Assembly (NCBI GenBank): GCA_947259315.1
Contig: CAMYLR010000021.1
Location: 1-64,000, forward strand
Source: an uncultured Gemmatimonadales bacterium
GTDB lineage: Bacteria > Gemmatimonadota > Gemmatimonadetes > JACCXV01 > JAHWKZ01
DNA length: 64,000 bases
Reading direction: 5' to 3'
In this document: one piece after another, positions 1 to 7,278 of the stretch
Position numbering within the stretch: position 1 is the stretch's first letter
Layout: each line of letters begins with the position of its first letter
Program-made: the position numbers and the translations under genes
Notes under the pieces: model-generated
The model's database searches: none
Seen by the model: only the letters and a program-made list of their open reading frames with translations
What the model was told of the DNA's origin: nothing

Positions 1-24
1 TGGTGGGTGGTGAGGGGTGGAACG

Positions 25-1317
25 CTACCGTTTTTCGATTGGCGTGTAGTCCCGTTGTGCAGGCCCGGTATACAGCTGTCGCGGTCTCGCGATCTTGCCC
101 GCCGGATCAGAAATCATCTCCCGCCAATGCGACGCCCATCCAACAGACCGGCCAAGGGCAAACATCACCGTGAACATCGAGGTCGGAATACCGAGGGCGC
201 GATAGATTATCCCTGAGTAAAAGTCGACGTTCGGGTAGAGGTTCTTTTCGATGAAGTAGTCGTCCTTGAGGGCAACCTGCTCGAGCTCCTGGGCCAGGTC
301 GAACAACGGCGTATCCTTGCGGTCGAGTCGCTGCAAGATTTTGTGGCACATGTCGCGGATGATCGTCGCTCGGGGATCGAAGTTCTTGTAGACGCGGTGA
401 CCAAAGCCCATCAGCCGGAATGAATCTGACTTGTCCTTGGCCTTGTCGACGTACTTCTTGATCTGGCTGACGTCCCCGATTTCTTCGAGCATTTTGAGAA
501 CCGCCTCATTGGCGCCACCGTGTGCAGGTCCCCAAAGTGCGGAGATGCCCGCAGCAATTGCCGAATAGGGGTTTGCGCCGGAGCTACCGGCCATCCGGAC
601 CGTCGAGGTCGAACAGTTTTGTTCATGATCGGCATGCAAAATGAATAGCAGGTCGAGTGCTTCGGCGGCGACCTCATCGATTTCGTAGGGCTCTGCCGGC
701 ACAGCAAACAACATGTGCAGGAAGTTCTGGCAATAGTTCAGATCATTGCGAGGGTAGATAAACGGCTGACCCGTATTCAGCTTGTAAGCCGCGGCGGCGA
801 TCGTCGGCAGTTTCGCGAGAATCCTGTGCGCGAATATGTCGCGGTGATCAGGATTCGATGCGTCCATCTCGCTGTGATAATACGCCGACATGGATCCGAC
901 GACAGCGGACAACATCGCCATGGGGTGTGCGTCGTAACGGAAGCCCTTGAAGAAGTTCAGCATGCCCTCGTTGAGCATGGTGTGCCGGCGAATCGTCCCT
1001 TCGAACTTCTCGAGCTCACTGGTCGTCGGCAGATTGCCGTGTAACAAAAGATAAGAAACTTCGATGAAACTCGATTTCGCGGCGAGCTGCTCTACCGGAT
1101 AGCCCCGGTACATAAGAACGCCTTGTTCGCCATCGATGTAGGTGATGTCAGATTCGCAGCTGCCGGTCGAGACGAAACCGGGGTCGTAGGTAAAGACGCC
1201 CTGTTCCTTGTACAGCTTCGCGACATCGATAACTTCGGGACCGATCGTCCCGGTCCTCACGGGCAGCTCCAACTCGGTACCGTTGGGGCTGATCAGGCGG
1301 AATGCATCCTGGCTCAT
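25..1317 (-). CDS. gltA: Citrate synthase (type II, hexameric-type)
   Basis: Condenses acetyl-CoA and oxaloacetate to citrate, the entry step of the TCA cycle, in the cytoplasm. The 430-residue length fits the type II enzyme. Catalytic-region motifs are visible: [16 protein letters not shown] and GFGHRVYK, followed by the C-terminal FALGRSVGW block that closes the active site. ATG start with no better alternative downstream. The base composition (about 53% GC in a sampled line) is lower than in the genes to the right of 2.6 kb, and the protein looks proteobacterial, which matters for the suspected junction near 2540. Function is essentially certain; whether it belongs to the same replicon as the rest is not. 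Confidence 0.97.
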   Translation of the reverse strand: MSQDAFRLISPNGTELELPVRTGTIGPEVIDVAKLYKEQGVFTYDPGFVSTGSCESDITYIDGEQGVLMYRGYPVEQLAAKSSFIEVSYLLLHGNLPTTSELEKFEGTIRRHTMLNEGMLNFFKGFRYDAHPMAMLSAVVGSMSAYYHSEMDASNPDHRDIFAHRILAKLPTIAAAAYKLNTGQPFIYPRNDLNYCQNFLHMLFAVPAEPYEIDEVAAEALDLLFILHADHEQNCSTSTVRMAGSSGANPYSAIAAGISALWGPAHGGANEAVLKMLEEIGDVSQIKKYVDKAKDKSDSFRLMGFGHRVYKNFDPRATIIRDMCHKILQRLDRKDTPLFDLAQELEQVALKDDYFIEKNLYPNVDFYSGIIYRALGIPTSMFTVMFALGRSVGWASHWREMISDPAGKIARPRQLYTGPAQRDYTPIEKR

Positions 1318-1434
1318 GTTTCTTCCTCAAATGTCCTTGAATAAAGCGCTATGAGCATAGCAGAGCTCCGCGACCCGGGGAGTCGTGGAATAACGCAATT
1401 GGACCAGGGTTGCTGTCGAAACAGCGGCTGGTTG

Positions 1435-1638
1435 TCAGCTCATACCGTATTTGCGGCGGAACTTGTCTACGCGTCCGCCGGAATCGACAATCTTTTGCTT
1501 GCCCGTGTAGAACGGGTGGCAGGAGGAGCACACCTCGATCAGGAGATCCTCGCCGAGCGTCGAGCGCGTCGTAAATTCGTTGCCGCAACTACAGGTGACT
1601 TTGATGGCAGTGTAATTGGGGTGAATGTCGGCTTTCAT
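1435..1638 (-). CDS. rpmE: 50S ribosomal protein L31 (zinc-binding form)
   Basis: A 67-residue ribosomal large-subunit protein. It starts with the family signature MKADIHP and carries four cysteines in a zinc-ribbon pattern (CSCG, then [12 protein letters not shown]), followed by [11 protein letters not shown]. The ORF track begins ten codons earlier, but the conserved MKxDIHP start sets the true start at 1638. Zinc-containing L31 is often replaced by a zinc-free paralogue under zinc starvation; no such paralogue is in the window. It lies about 120 bp upstream of gltA on the same strand, within the suspected lower-GC block. Confidence 0.96.
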   Translation of the reverse strand: MKADIHPNYTAIKVTCSCGNEFTTRSTLGEDLLIEVCSSCHPFYTGKQKIVDSGGRVDKFRRKYGMS

Positions 1639-1719
1639 CTTGGCTCTCCCGAGCGCGCTGCTTCGCAAAAAGGTCGCGTAGGATATAGCGAAGCGCCTGC
1701 AGCCGCAAGCCCCGGACTC

Positions 1720-1933
1720 TTATCCACAGAACCTGTGGATAAGACTGTGGATTGAAATTGAGTGAATGGCCTAAGGTGCGGATTTGCAAGCAGGCTTGTC
1801 AATTTGACTATTTTGTGTCCATATTTGATTCCGCAGGAAAAACAATCATTTAGGAGCGCTTCACGACCCACAAAGTGAATTCGGACGTCTCTTTTACTAC
1901 TAATCAAAGGACTCCCGAAATCCTTGTGCATAA
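1720..1933. promoter_or_regulatory. DnaA-box cluster in an A+T-richer 384-bp gap
   Basis: The gene-free gap 1639-2022 contains three exact TTATNCACA DnaA boxes: TTATCCACA at 1720-1728, its inverted copy TGTGGATAA at 1734-1742, and TGTGCATAA at 1925-1933. A near match, TGTGGATTG, is at 1746-1754. The stretch between the boxes is noticeably A+T rich (for example TTTGACTATTTTGTG). This is the arrangement expected of a DnaA-titration or regulatory site, or of a replication origin. No dnaA, dnaN, parAB or repA gene is visible nearby, so an origin is only a possibility. Confidence 0.6.
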
Positions 1934-2022
1934 ATGTACGATGCGGAAAATCTCCCGAGCGTCGCCAGGCAAGGCCGAATGGCACCAGAACGCGCGCCGG
2001 AGCCCCGCCTTCCTGACCGCCT

Positions 2023-2856
2023 TCAGGACTTCTCCGGCAAAAATTCAGCCTGCAGGTCGTTGAGGAAACGCCTGCCAAGCGGCGTTGCCCGCCAGCGCGA
2101 TTCGTCCTGCCGCGCAACCAACCCCTTCTTGCAGGCCTCGCGCATGACCCTCGGCAGCTCGTCGGCGGACAGCCCCGTCCTTTCGCGAAAGATCCTGTCA
2201 CTGAAGCCGTCGCTCAGTCGCAGCGCATTCAACATGAATTCGAAGACGAGATCCGTCGCGGCTACAGGGACCAATGCAGCGCCCTGCTCCCCGGCCTCGA
2301 TGGTCTTCATATACTGCAGCGGGTGGGCGGGCTTTTGGTACCGGAATACCCCCCGGGAATTACTTACCTTGCCGTGGGCACCGGCCCCCGCCGCCAGGTA
2401 ATCGCCGAAGAGCCAGTAATTCAGGTTATGTGCGCAGACCTTGTCGTCGCGCGCAAACGCCGAGACCTCGTATTGCCGGTAGCCGTTTTCGGCCAGCAAC
2501 GCCTGTCCACGCTCCTGCATTATGTGCGTGATCTCTTCATCGGCCACGGTGTAGCCAAGATCGCCCGACCCGGCTATCACGATCCTCGTCGGTCCCGAGC
2601 GGGTCAGCTCAAACCCCGGCACCCCGAACCGATCCTCGAACCCGAGCTGGATCGTCTCGCCGCCCTCGATCGGATCGTTCGGCGGGTAGTTCATCGCTTC
2701 GTCATCGAAGAACGCCGTCAGTCCCTGCGCGTTGCCCTCGATGATCAATGCCTGACTCAGCGAATCGGCCGATCGCAGAGCCGCGACTTCGGTTTCCATG
2801 TCGACGTTCGAGCAGGCGGTCGCCGCGATGATCAGGCACAACAGCGCGCGAGACAC
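2023..2856 (-). CDS. Chimeric ORF: DUF4440/SnoaL-like lipoprotein N-terminus joined to HemW C-terminus
   Basis: A single ORF made of two unrelated halves. The N-terminal part, from a likely GTG start at 2856 preceded by GGGAGA, has a lipoprotein signal (lipobox ATAC) and a DUF4440/NTF2-like domain ending in GSGDLGYTV. The sequence then switches, at about 2540, to the C-terminal half of HemW, the radical-SAM haem chaperone, with motifs GYRQYEVSAFA, HNLNYW and GAGAHGK and the usual C-terminal helical domain. The HemW radical-SAM CxxxCxxC half is missing. A secreted lipoprotein fused to a cytosolic enzyme fragment makes no functional sense. I infer a contig misjoin or a recombination scar. The ORF track's longer start at 2985 is not supported. 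Confidence 0.75.
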   Translation of the reverse strand: MSRALLCLIIAATACSNVDMETEVAALRSADSLSQALIIEGNAQGLTAFFDDEAMNYPPNDPIEGGETIQLGFEDRFGVPGFELTRSGPTRIVIAGSGDLGYTVADEEITHIMQERGQALLAENGYRQYEVSAFARDDKVCAHNLNYWLFGDYLAAGAGAHGKVSNSRGVFRYQKPAHPLQYMKTIEAGEQGAALVPVAATDLVFEFMLNALRLSDGFSDRIFRERTGLSADELPRVMREACKKGLVARQDESRWRATPLGRRFLNDLQAEFLPEKS

Positions 2857-2974
2857 CGCTAATCTCCCATGCGCTTGGTTCTCGTCGGTTCGATCGGGCA
2901 CAGCGCGGTATCGTACTAGAACACGTTTCATTCCCAAGCTCCTTTCAGGGCCACAACTCACAAAGGAGGCATCG

Positions 2975-3223
2975 ATGAGTGGCAAGACGATAGAAGCCGG
3001 GGAAGGTCGGTTACAAGAGTTGACGCCGGATGTGATCCGCGCGTTGAACCGGCTGCGAAAGGCGACCTACGTCGAGGGGGTACTACCGCAGCGGATCAAG
3101 GTCGGGGTCGGCCTCGCGATCTCCGCGGCGATCCGGTGCGAGCCGTGCATCGAGGGGTACGCCCACTCGGCCGCGAAATCGGGCTTGAGCACTACCACGA
3201 GCCAGTACCGGGCTCGCCTTTGA
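2975..3223 (+). pseudogene. Truncated carboxymuconolactone decarboxylase/AhpD-like protein
   Basis: Starts at an ATG preceded by AAAGGAGG with good spacing, so the 5' end looks genuine. The protein carries the CMD/AhpD signature CEPCIEGYAHSAAKSG, whose CxxC is the peroxidase or redox site in family members. After KSG the expected second half (about 30-50 residues with helices after the CxxC) is replaced by a short unrelated tail. The ORF ends inside the convergent DUF427 gene, giving only 82 residues against about 110-130 for the family. I infer loss of the 3' half by deletion or rearrangement at about 3185. The upstream ORF-track start at 2798 is not needed. Confidence 0.7.
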
Positions 3224-3746
3224 TGGGACCCACGATCTCGCTCGTGACCCATCCACCGTAGAAACCACCTGGCTGAGGCTCGACCCGCTCGCCGTCGACG
3301 AGGCACTCGAGCTTGGCGGGATAGAACGACACGTAGTTGGACATCGACTCGAAGCCCTCGAATGGCTCCGGATAGCCCCACGCGGCGTCATCGATCGTGC
3401 GGCCGTTGACTTTCACCGACCAATACGCCGCCCGTCCCTTCCACTCACAGAGCGTGGACGTCGGGGAAGGCCCAAGAAACTCGCGCCGCACATCGGACAT
3501 CGGGATGTAGAAGACGGGTGGGCTCGCGGTCTCGAGCACACGAATAGAGTTCTGGCTGTCGGCGATCACGACCCCGCCACTCGACACTTGAACCCGACGC
3601 GGGTCAAGGGCGATCCGTGGCGGACGGGGATAGTCCCACACCGATTCCTGACCGGGCCCCGGTTCGATGGCAAAAAGCGGCCGGGTCTCTCCCGTGTAGC
3701 GCCACTTCTCACGCATCCGCAGTATGGCTGGCGAGACGTCACTCAT
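3192..3746 (-). CDS. DUF427 domain protein
   Basis: A 184-residue protein whose central part matches DUF427 (seen: CEWKGRAAYWSVKV, AAWGYPEP, YVSFYPAKLECLVDGERV). The C-terminal GFYGGWVTSEIVGP block is typical of the longer DUF427 form, so its 3' end is intact. The biochemical role of the family is unknown. It is the last gene of the sigma/anti-sigma-alkyltransferase operon; its start abuts the stop of the DM13 gene. A second, shorter DUF427 gene lies at 56367-56648. Confidence 0.85.
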   Translation of the reverse strand: MSDVSPAILRMREKWRYTGETRPLFAIEPGPGQESVWDYPRPPRIALDPRRVQVSSGGVVIADSQNSIRVLETASPPVFYIPMSDVRREFLGPSPTSTLCEWKGRAAYWSVKVNGRTIDDAAWGYPEPFEGFESMSNYVSFYPAKLECLVDGERVEPQPGGFYGGWVTSEIVGPIKGEPGTGSW

Positions 3747-4337
3747 CTACTCAGCTACTTCGAGCGGAGCTATGGCGAATAAAACGTGGAACGGCCGGCA
3801 GTAGATGACGACGCTCATCTGAGCACTCACGTCCACTTCGTCGGGAATCGGGTAGTTCTGGTTGCCGACATTCCCCTTGAGCTTGTCTAGCTCGATGTAC
3901 CCTCGGGATTCGAGCTCGTCCCGATTCTCAGGGTTGGGGTGTCCAGCCAACAGCACCCGCAGGTCGGGACCGTTGGTGACGCGGAAGTCCTCGACCCGAA
4001 GGACGTGTGAACCGTCTTCGAGGCGATAGATCGTGGCCGCGCCGCTGCCCTTGTGGAACGCGTCGGCGTCGCGAAAAGAGCCTCTCTTGACCACGGTCGT
4101 GTTCACCATCGGCGCCGGCATGGCCTCGTTCATCTCGTGCACCTGATCGGCGACGGTCGCCATCTCCGCCTCGACCTCGGCTCGTGTCATGTCATCCGGA
4201 ACGACGGCCGCTGCCGCAAAAGGGAATTCCTCGTCAACCGTCTGGTCGAGAAACAGCGGCGATATGAGCCACCAGCCAACCACGACATGCGGAACAGCAA
4301 CAAGGACGGCTATCCAGAATCGTTTCCCAGTGGGCAT
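3747..4337 (-). CDS. DM13 domain protein, membrane-anchored
   Basis: About 196 residues. An N-terminal hydrophobic segment (FWIAVLVAVPHVVVGWWLI) acts as a signal anchor. The C-terminal DM13 domain is clear: GSFRDADAFHKGSG, LRVEDFRVTNGPDLRVLL, LKGNVGNQNYPIP and VVIYCRPFHVLFA. DM13 is proposed in the literature to be a redox or electron-transfer module with an essential cysteine; the YC of VVIYC fits. The ATG at 4337 has AGGAG six bases upstream and is preferred to the TTG three bases earlier. It sits in the operon between the GNAT and the DUF427 gene, with no gap to the latter. Confidence 0.88.
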   Translation of the reverse strand: MPTGKRFWIAVLVAVPHVVVGWWLISPLFLDQTVDEEFPFAAAAVVPDDMTRAEVEAEMATVADQVHEMNEAMPAPMVNTTVVKRGSFRDADAFHKGSGAATIYRLEDGSHVLRVEDFRVTNGPDLRVLLAGHPNPENRDELESRGYIELDKLKGNVGNQNYPIPDEVDVSAQMSVVIYCRPFHVLFAIAPLEVAE

Positions 4338-4362
4338 CAATCGCTCCTGTCAAATAGGTTGC

Positions 4363-4926
4363 CTAGTGTGTTTTTCTGCGCACGATCGGTCGTCCCCCGC
4401 GGCGCTCGATCTCCTCGAACCCGGCGTCGTCGAACATCGCGAGGGCGCCTGTGAACATAGCGGCGTTCTCCTTGCGGCCGCGCGAGGCGTCGATCGGATA
4501 CCCCTCGACGTGCACAGCGCCCCTTCGCTTGGCGTATTTGATCGCACCATCGAGCAGCTGGGTCGCCACGCCGGTGCCGCGGTGCCCGCGCTTTATGTAG
4601 AAGCAGACGATCGACCACACCGGCGTGTCGTCAACGGACTTGAGCTTGGGCGAACGCTGGAGTCGACCGAACTGTTCGCGCGGACCCAGCGAGACCCACC
4701 CGACCAGTTCGCCATCGAGATAGCCGAGAAGACCCGGGACTTCTTCGTCGTCGACGAGCTTTTTAAACCGCTTCTTTAGCCTCTTCCCGGCCTCGGCGCT
4801 GAACTCCTTCGAGGTGACCCGCCACCACATGCACCAGCAACCGGAGTAGGCGCCCGACGGGCCAAAGAGCTCGAGCAGATCGTCCCACCGGTCGGGGGTC
4901 AAGGGACGGACTTTGAGCTTGGCCAA
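4363..4926 (-). CDS. GNAT family N-acetyltransferase
   Basis: A 187-residue acetyltransferase if the TTG at 4926 is the start. It carries the CWCMWWR motif found in a GNAT subgroup and the acetyl-CoA-binding motif A (CFYIKRGHRGTGVATQLLDGA). The substrate cannot be told from sequence. The ORF runs open far upstream (to 5298), but that part overlaps the nitrilase gene and is a shadow, so the start is set just after the nitrilase stop. No ATG or GTG is available in that interval and the Shine-Dalgarno is weak, so translation is probably coupled to the upstream gene. Confidence 0.85.
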   Translation of the reverse strand: MAKLKVRPLTPDRWDDLLELFGPSGAYSGCWCMWWRVTSKEFSAEAGKRLKKRFKKLVDDEEVPGLLGYLDGELVGWVSLGPREQFGRLQRSPKLKSVDDTPVWSIVCFYIKRGHRGTGVATQLLDGAIKYAKRRGAVHVEGYPIDASRGRKENAAMFTGALAMFDDAGFEEIERRGGRPIVRRKTH

Positions 4927-4931
4927 ATCGG

Positions 4932-5741
4932 CTACGCGGAGTACGTCGGCTTCTCGACGCCCAGCACGCGATCCTTGAGCGGCGGGAAGCTCTCGCGTGC
5001 CTCGCGCACTGCGTCGAGATCGATCTCGGCGCGCAGGATCCCGGGCTTCTCGTCGAGCTCGGCTATCCGTTCGCCCCACGGATCGTAGACCGCGGAATGG
5101 CCGGCGTACGGATACGCCGATTGCTTGCCGGCCGCATTGCACGCCGCCAGCGCAGCCTGGTTCTCGATCGCGCGCGCCTGGAGCAACGTCCGCCACGCGT
5201 CGACTCGCGGGTAGGGCCACGCGGAGACGATCAAGAGCAGCTCGGCGCCCTTGTCGACTTGCTGTCGGTAGATCTCCGGGAACCGCAGGTCGTAGCAAAT
5301 CGTGAGTCCGATATTGGCGCCCAGCGCCTCGAACGTGACCACGTCGTGGCCGGCGCTGAGCACGTCGGCCTCGCGCGCTTCTTGATACGAGAAGAGATGG
5401 ACCTTGCGATAGGTGGCCAACCGCTTGCCGTCGGGGTCGTAGACCAGCGCGGTGTTGTACAGCTTATCGCCGTCCCGTTCGACGATTGATCCCGCGACCA
5501 ATACGACACCCGCTTCTTTGGCCAGCGCCAACATCGCTTCACCGATCGGACCGTCGACAGATTGTCCGATCTCCGCGTAGTGATCGAAGTCGAACCACCC
5601 CCTCAACCACATCTCGGGGAGCAACACGACATCGGCTCCTTCACGGGCCTCTTCACGCACCATCTTGATTGTGCGCGCGATGCGTTCGTCGGTCGTCTCG
5701 TCGACGCCAACGTCGAGTTGTATGGCGGAGACGCGGACCAT
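4932..5741 (-). CDS. Carbon-nitrogen hydrolase (nitrilase superfamily, omega-amidase/Nit-like)
   Basis: A 269-residue cytoplasmic amidase. The Glu-Lys-Cys triad is visible in LLPEMW, YRKVHLF and TICYDLRFPEIYR, and the length is typical of the Nit/omega-amidase branch, which hydrolyses small amides such as alpha-keto acid amides. The ORF track extends 30 codons upstream, but MVRVSAIQLDV is the conserved beginning of the domain, so 5741 is chosen. It lies 13 bp downstream of the anti-sigma-alkyltransferase gene. In that context it may clean up damaged metabolites, but that is inference. Confidence 0.9.
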   Translation of the reverse strand: MVRVSAIQLDVGVDETTDERIARTIKMVREEAREGADVVLLPEMWLRGWFDFDHYAEIGQSVDGPIGEAMLALAKEAGVVLVAGSIVERDGDKLYNTALVYDPDGKRLATYRKVHLFSYQEAREADVLSAGHDVVTFEALGANIGLTICYDLRFPEIYRQQVDKGAELLLIVSAWPYPRVDAWRTLLQARAIENQAALAACNAAGKQSAYPYAGHSAVYDPWGERIAELDEKPGILRAEIDLDAVREARESFPPLKDRVLGVEKPTYSA

Positions 5742-5754
5742 GTCGTCCACGAAG

Positions 5755-6453
5755 CTAATCCGAAAACAACGAGGGCGTGCCCTCCAGCGACAGCAACCGC
5801 CGCTTGTAGCTGATACCGCCGCCGTATCCACCGAGCGAGCCGTCGGCTCTCACGACCCGGTGGCACGGCACGACGATCGCGACCGGGTTGTGATTGAGCG
5901 CGTTCCCAACCGCACGGGCGGCCTTTGGACTACCGATCCGCCGAGCGACCTCGCTATAAGGAACGACTTCGCCGAACGGGATCGTCTGGACGCACCCGAG
6001 AACGTCTTGCTCGAACCCGCTCAGTCGAGTCAGATCGACCGGCAGCTCGAACCGCGACCGTTCGCCGGCGAAGTATTCGTGGATCTGACGCTCAGTCTGA
6101 GCCAACCGCTCGGTGTCGTGAATCGCCGGCCGTTCCGGGTACAACGACGCGAGGTGGCGGACAAACGTTTCCGAGTCAGGCTGCTGCCAAGACACCCGCG
6201 ACAACCCAGTATCGGTTGCGGCAACGTTCATCGCTCCGAACGGAGTTTCGAATTGGTGCCAATGAATCGCTTCCTCGGCGCTGCACGACTGCAGACCCCC
6301 TAGCAATGACGTGTATTCGGTGGCCTGATCGCGACACCGGCGACACTCACCCAAGTGTTCCGCCAGAGCCAGGCTCGACTTCGGATCCATGTCTCCGATC
6401 ACGAACGCCAGCACCTGCTCTTCGGAAACGTCGCGGCACGGCTCACGCTTCAT
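5755..6453 (-). CDS. Zinc-finger anti-sigma domain fused to methylated-DNA-protein cysteine methyltransferase
   Basis: A 232-residue two-domain protein. Residues ~8-50 form a zf-HC2/ZAS-type anti-sigma module with the HxxxCxxC motif (H33, C37, C40; HLGECRRC). Residues ~62-228 form an Ogt/MGMT suicide alkyltransferase with IPFGEVVPYSEVA, the RAVGNALNHNP helix-turn-helix region and the active site IVVPCHRVV (Cys197). MGMT removes O6-alkyl groups from guanine by transferring them to its own cysteine. The gene overlaps the ECF sigma gene by ATGA, the standard arrangement for sigma/anti-sigma pairs. I infer that self-alkylation could change sigma binding, making this a one-protein alkylation sensor, repair enzyme and anti-sigma factor. 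Both domains are clear; the regulatory link is a hypothesis. Confidence 0.9.
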   Translation of the reverse strand: MKREPCRDVSEEQVLAFVIGDMDPKSSLALAEHLGECRRCRDQATEYTSLLGGLQSCSAEEAIHWHQFETPFGAMNVAATDTGLSRVSWQQPDSETFVRHLASLYPERPAIHDTERLAQTERQIHEYFAGERSRFELPVDLTRLSGFEQDVLGCVQTIPFGEVVPYSEVARRIGSPKAARAVGNALNHNPVAIVVPCHRVVRADGSLGGYGGGISYKRRLLSLEGTPSLFSD

Positions 6454-7007
6454 CGCTCCACCTCTTCCTCCCAGATGTCCAATAGACTCTCACGTAATCT
6501 CTTCACCCCATAGTGAACGTTGGCTCGAGCGCTTTCCGTGGACGATTCCAATCGCTCCGCGATCGTCGGGTAGTCGAGACCTTCCGCCCAGCGCAACCAC
6601 ACCGCCTCGCGTTGCTTTGTCGGGAGCTTGGCGCACTGCTCTCGCACCCGGGCCCGCGTCGCTTCGTCGAGGCCCCGGAAGCCGGCATCGGGCGGTTGTT
6701 GATCACCCGCGGCCGCTCCGGGATCGATACCCTGCAGCGCGCGTCGACTGAACCGTTTGCGGGCGAGGCTGTCCAGGGCGGCGTTTGTCGCCACTCGATA
6801 GAGCCACGCCCGCACGTTCGATCCGGGTCCGTCATCGGGCGGCTTCTCGACCGCCGAGACCCACACCTGCTGCAAGATGTCTTCGGCGTCGTCATCGTTG
6901 CCCGTCATCCGTCCGAGATGTCGCCGTAGCTCCGGTCCGTACCGCCCGACCCATCCCTCCACGCGGTCCTGCGAGGCGCGACTCAATACGGTTGGCGCTT
7001 TGCTCAA
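6450..7007 (-). CDS. ECF-family RNA polymerase sigma factor
   Basis: About 185 residues with sigma region 2 (DAEDILQQVWVSAVEK, then VRAWLYRVATNAALDSLARK) and region 4 (LPTKQREAVWLRWAEGLDYPTIAERLESSTESARANVHYGVKRLRE). It directs RNA polymerase to a dedicated promoter set. The TTG at 7007 overlaps the stop of the upstream 41-aa gene as TTGA and gives a standard N-terminus; the ORF track's longer version would run through that gene in another frame. Its partner is almost certainly the anti-sigma domain of the next gene, which overlaps by 4 bp. No alternative sigma promoter could be assigned with confidence. Confidence 0.9.
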   Translation of the reverse strand: MSKAPTVLSRASQDRVEGWVGRYGPELRRHLGRMTGNDDDAEDILQQVWVSAVEKPPDDGPGSNVRAWLYRVATNAALDSLARKRFSRRALQGIDPGAAAGDQQPPDAGFRGLDEATRARVREQCAKLPTKQREAVWLRWAEGLDYPTIAERLESSTESARANVHYGVKRLRESLLDIWEEEVER

Positions 7008-7129
7008 GCCAGCGGCGCCGGATAGAGCAGCCCGACGATCGGGCCCAGCAGGATGAACGGGAGCAACACGCACGATCCCACCAGGATCCACTCTGCGGTC
7101 TCGGTCCAAGCCCGAATGCGGTGTTTCAT
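7004..7129 (-). CDS. 41-aa single-pass membrane peptide upstream of the ECF sigma factor
   Basis: Too short for the ORF track. It begins at an ATG with AGAGG five bases upstream and reads MKHRIRAWTETAEW followed by a hydrophobic run of about 24 residues (ILVGSCVLLPFILLGPIVGLLY) and ends PAPLA. Its TGA overlaps the TTG start of the sigma gene, so the two are probably translationally coupled. I recognise no family. It could be a membrane partner of the sigma/anti-sigma system or simply a leader peptide that times sigma synthesis. Confidence 0.65.
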   Translation of the reverse strand: MKHRIRAWTETAEWILVGSCVLLPFILLGPIVGLLYPAPLA

Positions 7130-7211
7130 GTCTGCCTCTCTAGTGCTTGTGAACTCGTCAGCTAGTTTTTGTCGTTCTGCTACCCGTATAACGACTGGCG
7201 TGCGCAGACAT

Positions 7212-7251
7212 AAAAAGCAGACGGTCCTGCGAGAAAACCCTCACAGGACCG
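7212..7251 (-). terminator. Terminator-like hairpin after the 7279-7803 gene
   Basis: Read on the minus strand, CGGTCCTG and CAGGACCG pair perfectly (7222-7229 with 7244-7251), with a T5 run a few bases downstream (7212-7216). The position, directly after the stop of the secreted-protein gene and before the sigma operon, supports a Rho-independent terminator, although the gap before the T run is longer than ideal. Confidence 0.55.
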
Positions 7252-7278
7252 CCCAAACCACAAGCTCAGGATTGCGTC

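Noticed and set aside
4363-5298. 311-aa version of the GNAT protein
   Set aside because: The N-terminal 124 residues lie inside the nitrilase gene in another frame; only the part from about 4926 is a GNAT.
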